From assembly GCA_017483985.1 (NCBI GenBank), contig JAFUUB010000123.1, forward strand, positions 1 to 5,379: a stretch of 5,379 nt of DNA. The letters are read 5' to 3'. Position 1 is the stretch's first letter. The number at the start of each line of letters is the position of its first letter. Shown here piece by piece: positions 1 to 5,379 of the stretch. This DNA comes from Bacteroidales bacterium (lineage in GTDB: Bacteria; Bacteroidota; Bacteroidia; Bacteroidales; UBA932). The notes under the pieces were generated by a model that was given only the letters and a program-made list of their open reading frames with translations, was not told the DNA's origin and did no database searches. The position numbers and the translations under genes were made by a program.

Positions 1-2660
1 CCGCCGAAGCCCTTCATGCCGCCCAGGCCGAAGCGGATCGCCCCTTCCTTGTTGACGGTGAAATGGTTCTCGGACTCGTTGATATCCGGGCTGAGCACCG
101 GGATCTTGCTGCGGCGGCAGTCGTCCATGATCTCCATGATCTCGGACATGTTCGACAGCTGGTTCGACAGGTTCGCCGCCTGGAATTCGGCCGGATAATG
201 GGCCTTGAGCCAGCCGGTCTGGTAGGACACCCAGGCATAGCAGGTCGCGTGGGATTTGTTGAACGCATAGGAGGCGAACTTGCGCCAGTCGGCCCAGATC
301 TTTTCGAGGGTCTCGGTCGGATGTCCCCGCTCGACGGCGCCTTTGATGAAGTCGTCATGCAGGCCTTCCAAGACCGCGATCTGCTTCTTACCCATGGCCT
401 TGCGGAGCTTGTCAGCCTTGCCCTTGGAGAAGCCCGCCACCTTCTGGGAAATGCGCATGACCTGCTCCTGGTAGACGGTCACGCCGTAGGTTTCTTCCAG
501 GTATTCCTCCATCGCCGGGAGGTCGTAGGAGATCTCCTGCTCGCCCCGCTTGCGGGCCACGAAATCCGGGATGTAATCCATCGGCCCCGGCCGGTAGAGG
601 GCGTTCATAGCGATCAGGTCCTCGAAACGCTGCGGATGCAGGCGCTGGAGCCACTCCTTCATGCCGGGCGATTCGAACTGGAACACCGACTTGGTATCGC
701 CGCGGGAGTACAGTTCGTAGGTCTTCGGGTCGTCGATCGGGATCTTCTCGATGTCGATGTCCGTGCCGAAGCGCTTTTTGATCAGGGCGAGACATTCCTT
801 GATGATGGACAGGGTCCGCAGGCCCAGGAAGTCCATCTTCAGCATGCCCACGTCCTCGATGTAGGAGCCTTCATACTGGGAGACCCAGACGTCCTGGCCG
901 GTCGCCTTGTCGGTGCCCATCGTGATCGGGATGTAGTCGGTCAGGTCGCCGCGGCCGATGATCATGGCGCAGGCATGGATGCCGGTCTGGCGGATGCAGC
1001 CTTCCAGTTTGAGGGCGTAGTGCAGGACGTCCTGGACCAGCGGGTCGCCGTTCTCAAACTCCTGCTTCATCTCCGGCAGGTACTTGACGCAGTTCTTCAG
1101 GGTCGGCTTCATCTCCTTCTCTTCGCCGTCGACCTTGACGGTGAACGGGCGGTCCGGGATCAGCTTGGTCAGCCGGTTGGACTCGTCCAGCGGCAGGCGG
1201 CTGACGCGCGCGACGTCCTTGATGGCCAGTTTCGCGGCCATGGTGCCGAAGGTAATGACGTGGGAGATATGGTCTTCGCCGTATTTTTCCTGGACATACT
1301 GGATGACGCGGTAGCGGCCTTCATCGTCGAAGTCCACGTCGATATCCGGCATCGAGATACGTTCCGGGTTGAGGAAACGCTCGAACAGCAGGTCGTACCG
1401 GATCGGGTCCAGGTTGGTGATGCCGAAGCAGTAGGCGGCGGCGCTTCCCGCAGCGGACCCACGGCCCGGTCCCACGGAAATCCCGTGGTTCTTGGCCCAG
1501 TTGATGAAGTCCTGGACGATCAGGAAGTAGTCCGGGAAGCCCATGCGGGAGATGGTCTTCAGCTCGAAGTCCAGCCGTTCGGCCTGCTCGTCGGTCAGGG
1601 TCTCGCCGTAACGTACTTTCGCGCCGTCATAGCAGATCTTGCACATGTAGGCCACCGAGGCGCAGAAATCGTCCCCGCGGTAGGTCCCGTGCTCGTCGTT
1701 GCGGCCGGCGTCGATGATGTCCTTGTATTTGTCCAACCAGTAAGGCAGGTTGTCGGTGAATTCCTTCGGAAGCTCGAACTTCGGCAGGACGTGGTCCCGG
1801 TCGATCTCATAGCGCTCGATCTTGTCGAGGACCTCGAGGGTGTTGTCGATGGCCTCCGGGTGGTCCGGGAACAGGGCCCGCATCTCCTCCTCGCTCTTGA
1901 GATACTCCTGCTGGGTGTAGTGCAGGCGGTCCTCCTCATCGACGAACTTGCCGGTATTCAGGCAGATAAGCCGGTCATGTGCCGGTCCGTCCTCCTTGTC
2001 CACGAAGTGTACGTCATTGGTCGCGACCACCTTGACCCCATGCTTTTCCGCCAGTTCGAAGACGACGGGGACATACTGCCGCTGGCCTTCCCAGACATCC
2101 AGGCTGAGCCCCGGCACCTCGGTCTTGTGGTACATGACCTCGAGGTAGTAGTCCTCTCCGAAGACCCGCTTGTGCCACTGCACGGCCCGGTCGGCGGCCT
2201 CCATGTCCCGGTCCAGGATGGCCCGGGCGATCTCGCCGGCCATGCAGGCGCTGCAGCAGACCAGGTCTTCGTGGTACTTTTCGACGACCTCGTGGCTCAC
2301 GCGCGGCTTGCCGTAGTACATGCCTTCGATATGGCCCGTCGAGACGATCTTCATCAGGTTCTTGTACCCGTTGTAGTTCTTCGCCAGGAGGATCAGGTGG
2401 TAGTACTTGCGGTGGGCGTTGTCCTTGAGCTTGTGGTCGTAGTGCTGGGAGACGTAGATCTCGCAGCCCACAATGGGCTTGACCGCCGGGTGTTTCTTGG
2501 CGAACTTGTAGAACTCCTTGATGCCGTACATGTTGCCGTGGTCGGTGATGGCCAGGCCGGGCATTCCCATTTCTTCGGCGCGGTTGAACAGGTGCTCGAT
2601 GGAAGACATTCCGTCGAGGATCGAATACTGGGTATGGACGTGCAGGTGGACGAAGGACAT
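1..2660 (-). CDS. dnaE: DNA polymerase III alpha subunit, DnaE type (3' end cut by window edge)
   Basis: This is the catalytic subunit of the replicative DNA polymerase, which extends DNA at the fork in the cytoplasm as part of the Pol III holoenzyme. 886 complete codons are visible and the frame is open to the left edge. DnaE proteins are usually about 1,150-1,270 residues, so the helix-hairpin-helix, clamp-binding and OB-fold regions are missing here. The start ATG gives MSFVHLHVHTQYSILDG, the usual DnaE N-terminus; a later start would lose the PHP motif. The PHP domain shows H5, H7 and H9, then ITDHG at 38-42. The palm shows GPGRGSAAGS (397-406), PDIDVDF (438-444) and KMDFLGL (608-614, Asp610). 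These hold the catalytic aspartates equivalent to E. coli D401, D403 and D555. Also present are RQTGIHA around His562, the RPGPM and YQEQV motifs, FNKSHA, and the GLGGMKGFG segment before the HhH region. No frameshift or internal stop was found. Residues about 303-330 look like an insertion. Family assignment is very secure. Confidence 0.98.
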   Translation of the reverse strand, partial: MSFVHLHVHTQYSILDGMSSIEHLFNRAEEMGMPGLAITDHGNMYGIKEFYKFAKKHPAVKPIVGCEIYVSQHYDHKLKDNAHRKYYHLILLAKNYNGYKNLMKIVSTGHIEGMYYGKPRVSHEVVEKYHEDLVCCSACMAGEIARAILDRDMEAADRAVQWHKRVFGEDYYLEVMYHKTEVPGLSLDVWEGQRQYVPVVFELAEKHGVKVVATNDVHFVDKEDGPAHDRLICLNTGKFVDEEDRLHYTQQEYLKSEEEMRALFPDHPEAIDNTLEVLDKIERYEIDRDHVLPKFELPKEFTDNLPYWLDKYKDIIDAGRNDEHGTYRGDDFCASVAYMCKICYDGAKVRYGETLTDEQAERLDFELKTISRMGFPDYFLIVQDFINWAKNHGISVGPGRGSAAGSAAAYCFGITNLDPIRYDLLFERFLNPERISMPDIDVDFDDEGRYRVIQYVQEKYGEDHISHVITFGTMAAKLAIKDVARVSRLPLDESNRLTKLIPDRPFTVKVDGEEKEMKPTLKNCVKYLPEMKQEFENGDPLVQDVLHYALKLEGCIRQTGIHACAMIIGRGDLTDYIPITMGTDKATGQDVWVSQYEGSYIEDVGMLKMDFLGLRTLSIIKECLALIKKRFGTDIDIEKIPIDDPKTYELYSRGDTKSVFQFESPGMKEWLQRLHPQRFEDLIAMNALYRPGPMDYIPDFVARKRGEQEISYDLPAMEEYLEETYGVTVYQEQVMRISQKVAGFSKGKADKLRKAMGKKQIAVLEGLHDDFIKGAVERGHPTETLEKIWADWRKFASYAFNKSHATCYAWVSYQTGWLKAHYPAEFQAANLSNQLSNMSEIMEIMDDCRRSKIPVLSPDINESENHFTVNKEGAIRFGLGGMKGFG

Positions 2661-2690
2661 AAAACAAAGGTACGGAAATAATCCGTACCT
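2661..2690 (-). terminator. Hairpin with T-rich tail between the S46 peptidase and dnaE
   Basis: On the minus strand, AGGTACGGA (2690-2682) and TCCGTACCT (2676-2668) form a perfect 9-bp inverted repeat around a 5-base loop, TTATT. The tail TTGTTTT (2667-2661) follows directly. This matches a Rho-independent terminator for transcripts arriving from the peptidase gene, whose stop codon lies 21 bp upstream of the stem. Only five of the nine pairs are G-C and the T tract is interrupted by a G, so it is moderate in strength. The tail ends at the base before the dnaE ATG, so the same hairpin could instead act on dnaE readthrough mRNA. Its orientation fits minus-strand transcription; plus-strand RNA would have CCGTAAAAAA after the stem. 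Confidence 0.6.
2665..2672 (-). promoter_or_regulatory. Candidate Bacteroidota -7 promoter box for dnaE (TACCTTTG)
   Basis: TACCTTTG matches the Bacteroidota primary sigma factor -7 consensus TAnnTTTG exactly. No good -33 TTTG/TTG is present about 19-21 bases upstream; the nearest candidate is the T run at 2695-2700. Only TTTT separates the box from the dnaE ATG. If the box is used at normal spacing, transcription would start at or next to the start codon, giving a leaderless or nearly leaderless mRNA. The first four bases of the box, and one more, are also part of the 3' arm of the intergenic hairpin. It could be a chance match. Confidence 0.45.
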
Positions 2691-2711
2691 CCGTAAAAAA
2701 GTTTTGAACAA

Positions 2712-4847
2712 TTACAGCCCCAGTTCGTCGATGATGTAGCCGAGCCCGCCGTAATGCTCGATGAGCCAGAGGACATAGCGGATGTCGACGTTGACGCACA
2801 TGTTGTAGCCTTTCGTGTAGTAGACGTCGCTGGCCAGGGACTCCTTGTTGCCGTCGAAGGCCAGGCCGATCAGCTCGCCGCGCGCATTCAGTACCGGAGA
2901 GCCGGAGTTGCCGCCCGTGATGTCATTGTCCGTCAGGAAGTCAATGTACATTTTCCGGGTCACGGCCGCCCGTTTGCGCGGGCCGTTCTTCTCCAGGGCC
3001 GCCCAGCTGCCCCAGTCGCCTTCGTTCACCAGCGCGCGCATCCTGTCGTCATATTTGAACTCGTGCCGGGCGGGATTGTATTTCTCCAGCAGACCGGCGG
3101 AAGTCGTGTGCCAGGAGGTGTACAGGCCGTTCCAGGGCTCCAGGGCCCCGACGGTTCCGTAGCTGATGCGCATCGTCGAATTGGCGTCCGGGTACTGCGG
3201 GACGCCCTTGTCCTCGCGCATCCGGTACATGGCGATCTTATACTCCCGCTGCAGGCTGGTCAGTTCCTGGCGCGCCTCGAGTCCGCCCTCCAGGTTGTTG
3301 AGGTCGGTCGTGGTCACGTCGTTGAGGAACTTCCAGAGCGGGTCTTCGTGCAGCTGGTCCTTGCCGGTATAGGCTTCGACCGTTCCCTTCGAGATGAAGG
3401 AATTGTCCCACAGCCAGTCCGCCATTTTGCCGGTCTCTCCGTTGTATTTAGCCAGCATCTCTTTCTGGTACGGGCCCATGATGGCGGGATCCATCAGGGC
3501 GCAGTAGCGCTCGATGGCGATGCGCATCAGGTCTTTCTCGACCCGCAGGTCCGTCTCGTCAAATCCCTGCTGCAGGGTCTTGCGCTGCGCCTCGAGGTCG
3601 CCCCGGGCGCTGGTCAGCCGCAGGAAGGTCCGGTCGATGATGGCTCCGCGCACGAGATTTTCCCGGTAGATGATCCGGGCCTTCTCGGCGGTTTCCTGGG
3701 CGGCATAGATCTCCCGCATCCGGGGGATCAGGGTCCCCCAGCGGGCCTTCCGGTCCGGATCGGCATCGATCCAGGCCTGCAGCTGGGCGGCTTCCGCCTC
3801 CTTGTCGGCATAGACATCGAACCGGCGCAGGCAGAGCTCCTCACCCTCCTGCATCTCGCCCAGGTTGGTCAGGCTGAAGAAGGTGTCGGAGTATTTCAGG
3901 CGGATGGCCGGGTCGGCGTCCATCCAGCGGCGCATGACGTCCATCTGGCCCTTGCGCAGGGCGTTGGTGACCGGAAGTTCCACTTTCCCGGTGAAGTTGA
4001 TTTCTGGAGCGGAACTGTAGCGGTTGGTACGGCCCGGATAGCCGATGACCATCGTGAAGTCTCCCGGTTTGTAGCCGGCCGTGGAGATCTTCAGGTGACG
4101 GACCGGCTTGAGCGGCACATTCGCGGGATTATACTCGGCCGGGCTTCCGTCGGGAGCGGCGTACAGGCGGTACAGGGCGAAGTCGCCCTTGTGCTGCGGC
4201 CATTCCCAGTTGTCCTCGTCCCCGCCGAAAGCGGCGATGGACTCCGGAGGGGCGGCGACCAGGCGCAGGTCCTTGAATACCTGATAGATGGCCATGTAAT
4301 ACTTCTCTCCGCCCCACATGGAATCCATCGAGGCCTCCATGCCCGGGAACCGTTCCTTGTAGCGGTTTTCCATCAGGTAGGCCAGGCGGCGGGAACCGGC
4401 GTTCTCGCCCTTGGCGACCAGTTCGTCATGGTAGGCCCTGGCCTCCTCGGTCACGTCGAAGACGCGCTTGAGGAAGTAGACCTCCTTGCCCGGGATCGGG
4501 ATCTCCTTGGACCGGTCCATGGCCCAGAAACCGTCTTCCAGGTAGTTCTTCTCGGGGGTGCTGAGATCGAACACGTCGGAATAGGCGCAGTGGTGGTTCG
4601 TAATCAGCAGACCCTGGTCCGAAATCATGCTGCCGGTGCAGTAGAAGCCCAGCGAGATGACGGCATCGGAGACGGCGGCGCCCGGTGCGTCGGCGTTGTA
4701 GATTTCGCCGGCGGAGAGCTGCAGGCCGCGCTCCTGCATCTTCTTTTCCAGGGCCTTGTTGATGCCCTGGATGAGCCACATGCCCTCATCTGCCCATGCG
4801 CTGCAGACGCACAGGCAGAGGGACAGGGTCAGGAGTATCCTTTTCAT
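2712..4847 (-). CDS. S46 family serine dipeptidyl-peptidase, DPP7-like, secreted
   Basis: This 711-residue protein matches family S46 (DPP7/DPP11), trypsin-fold exopeptidases that release dipeptides from peptide N-termini. The Porphyromonas gingivalis enzymes are of similar length, about 710-720 residues. Residues 1-19 form a signal peptide (MKR, hydrophobic core, AWA then DEG), so the mature enzyme should be periplasmic or surface-associated. The mature N-terminus begins with the family motif EGMWL. The triad is inferred by motif: His86 in TNHHCAY (82-88), Asp222 in HKGDF (219-223) and Ser648 in GGNSGSP (645-651). Cys70 and Cys87 may form a disulfide. NWEWP (213-217) and Asn328 match the residues that hold the substrate amino group. 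Position 666, 18 residues after the serine, is Gly (FDGN). DPP7 has Gly here and prefers hydrophobic P1 residues, while DPP11 has Arg and prefers acidic ones. The middle region, about 290-560, should be the helical cap domain. It starts 9 bp after the FISUMP gene and is probably co-transcribed with it. I see no Shine-Dalgarno. DPP7-like specificity is inference. Confidence 0.95.
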   Translation of the reverse strand: MKRILLTLSLCLCVCSAWADEGMWLIQGINKALEKKMQERGLQLSAGEIYNADAPGAAVSDAVISLGFYCTGSMISDQGLLITNHHCAYSDVFDLSTPEKNYLEDGFWAMDRSKEIPIPGKEVYFLKRVFDVTEEARAYHDELVAKGENAGSRRLAYLMENRYKERFPGMEASMDSMWGGEKYYMAIYQVFKDLRLVAAPPESIAAFGGDEDNWEWPQHKGDFALYRLYAAPDGSPAEYNPANVPLKPVRHLKISTAGYKPGDFTMVIGYPGRTNRYSSAPEINFTGKVELPVTNALRKGQMDVMRRWMDADPAIRLKYSDTFFSLTNLGEMQEGEELCLRRFDVYADKEAEAAQLQAWIDADPDRKARWGTLIPRMREIYAAQETAEKARIIYRENLVRGAIIDRTFLRLTSARGDLEAQRKTLQQGFDETDLRVEKDLMRIAIERYCALMDPAIMGPYQKEMLAKYNGETGKMADWLWDNSFISKGTVEAYTGKDQLHEDPLWKFLNDVTTTDLNNLEGGLEARQELTSLQREYKIAMYRMREDKGVPQYPDANSTMRISYGTVGALEPWNGLYTSWHTTSAGLLEKYNPARHEFKYDDRMRALVNEGDWGSWAALEKNGPRKRAAVTRKMYIDFLTDNDITGGNSGSPVLNARGELIGLAFDGNKESLASDVYYTKGYNMCVNVDIRYVLWLIEHYGGLGYIIDELGL

Positions 4848-4856
4848 AAGCGGGTC

Positions 4857-5379
4857 TTATTCGGCGTCGCGGACGCAGCGGAGCGGTCCGGCGATGCGGT
4901 AGCTCACCTTGGTGCCGTTGATGGTGTATTCGGCTTCGGTGGCCTTGTTGGTCATCGGCATGAAGCCGTGGAACTGCAGGTTCTTTACGCCGGAGGTCTC
5001 GTCGCCGGAGGTGTTGTAGGTCACGCCGGCATAGGTGGATCCGCACATCATGCTGGAGCAGAGGTGGTCATAACCCGCCATCCGGCCCATGAAGGTCCCG
5101 GTGGTGGCCGTATTGTTGGCAATCGAGACGGCACCATAGGCGGCGATGTTGAAACCGTCTGCATTCAGCATGGCGATGGAACCGTTGGCGCCGTCGTAAT
5201 ACGGGGCATCGGTGCGGGTCGTGACGCCGGAACCCTTTCCGACCAGGTCGAGGATGTCATCGAGCGTCGGGACATGCCAGCCCGGAGGGCAGATGCCCTG
5301 GGCGCCTTCGAGCGCCTCGGCGTCGGCCACGCTCTTCAGGTCGCCGACCTTCTTGCCGAGGGCGACTTCCGCCTGGTAC
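4857..5379 (-). CDS. FISUMP-like domain protein, C-terminal part (5' end cut by window edge)
   Basis: The last 173 residues of a protein are visible. The frame runs open through the right edge, so the true start is outside the window; the GTG at 5328-5330 falls inside the continuous frame and need not be a start. Two features point to the FISUMP domain (Fibrobacter succinogenes major paralogous domain), found in many secreted or lipoprotein Bacteroidota and Fibrobacterota proteins. One is QGICPPGWHVPT at visible residues 27-38, and the other is the C-terminal GPLRCVRD (164-171). The family's function is not well defined; it is seen in surface proteins, so an exported location is inferred. Four cysteines (visible residues 30, 107, 112, 168) could form disulfides. 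The middle is rich in Gly, Ala, Thr and Asn and lacks the tryptophan-containing segment (CWSS-like) that I associate with typical members, so it is divergent. It ends in TAA 9 bp before the peptidase start. Nothing visible shows whether it has a signal peptide, lipobox or other domains upstream. Confidence 0.8.
   Translation of the reverse strand, partial: YQAEVALGKKVGDLKSVADAEALEGAQGICPPGWHVPTLDDILDLVGKGSGVTTRTDAPYYDGANGSIAMLNADGFNIAAYGAVSIANNTATTGTFMGRMAGYDHLCSSMMCGSTYAGVTYNTSGDETSGVKNLQFHGFMPMTNKATEAEYTINGTKVSYRIAGPLRCVRDAE

Noticed and set aside
63..2681. An 872-codon open frame on the plus strand, opposite almost all of the visible dnaE
   Set aside because: Its codons line up exactly with the dnaE codons on the other strand, so it stays open simply because dnaE does not use TTA, CTA or TCA codons, as expected in a GC-rich gene. 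Its translation is a Val/Asp/Leu/His-rich sequence with no recognisable domain, while the minus strand encodes an unmistakable DnaE.
2661..2711. The intergenic inverted repeat as a protein-binding operator
   Set aside because: The 9-bp arms and 5-base loop could in principle be an operator, but the directly adjoining T-rich tail and the position after a gene end fit an RNA hairpin better. There is no regulator gene nearby and no second copy of the site in the window.
2845..3372. Short plus-strand open frames opposite the peptidase gene (2845-3162 and 3166-3372)
   Set aside because: They overlap strongly conserved S46 coding sequence, including the catalytic serine region. Their translations are Ser/Arg-rich without recognisable motifs, and no promoter or ribosome site is evident.
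4791..4847. The peptidase N-terminus as a lipoprotein signal (cysteines at 11, 13 and 15)
   Set aside because: No cysteine is preceded by the small residues of a lipobox; the context is LCLCVCS. AWA before DEG is a good signal peptidase I site and leaves EGMWL near the mature N-terminus, as in the S46 family.
5328..5330. GTG as the start of a 157-residue FISUMP protein
   Set aside because: The frame continues open for 16 further codons to the right edge (YQAEVALGKKVGDLKS...), and the domain normally sits at the end of a longer exported protein. Starting here would leave no signal peptide. The gene is better treated as partial.

Overview
The window looks like chromosomal DNA from a GC-rich member of the Bacteroidota, probably Bacteroidales. 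This is an inference. It rests on an S46 dipeptidyl-peptidase, a protein ending in a FISUMP-type (Fibrobacter succinogenes major paralogous) domain, a Bacteroidota-style -7 promoter box (TAnnTTTG) before dnaE, and no clear Shine-Dalgarno at normal spacing before either visible start codon. GC content looks high, around 60% by eye. The genus cannot be named from this sequence.

All three genes lie on the minus strand, so they are transcribed from the right edge towards the left. 4857-5379 is the 3' part of a gene whose product ends in a FISUMP-like domain; its start lies beyond the right edge. After a 9-bp gap, 2712-4847 is a complete secreted serine dipeptidyl-peptidase of family S46. It has the full catalytic triad and the glycine that marks DPP7-type specificity. 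After a 51-bp AT-rich gap, 1-2660 is the first 886 codons of dnaE, the replicative DNA polymerase III alpha subunit; its 3' end lies beyond the left edge.

The first two genes are close enough to be co-transcribed and both products probably act outside the cytoplasm. The peptidase would cut dipeptides from the N-termini of peptides in the periplasm, a typical nutritional activity of peptide-using Bacteroidota. DnaE is functionally unrelated. The 51-bp gap before it holds a 9-bp perfect hairpin with a T-rich tail, which probably ends the peptidase transcript. The hairpin overlaps a -7 promoter box lying only four bases from the dnaE start codon. This compact terminator/promoter/start arrangement is the most unusual non-coding feature.

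I see no RNA genes, mobile elements, CRISPR arrays or long repeats, and no stretch over 300 bases without a gene. I see no clear sign of an undescribed multi-gene system. The points worth checking are local: the dnaE leader, an apparent insertion in DnaE ahead of its palm domain, a variant substrate-anchor motif in the peptidase, and the divergent FISUMP protein.
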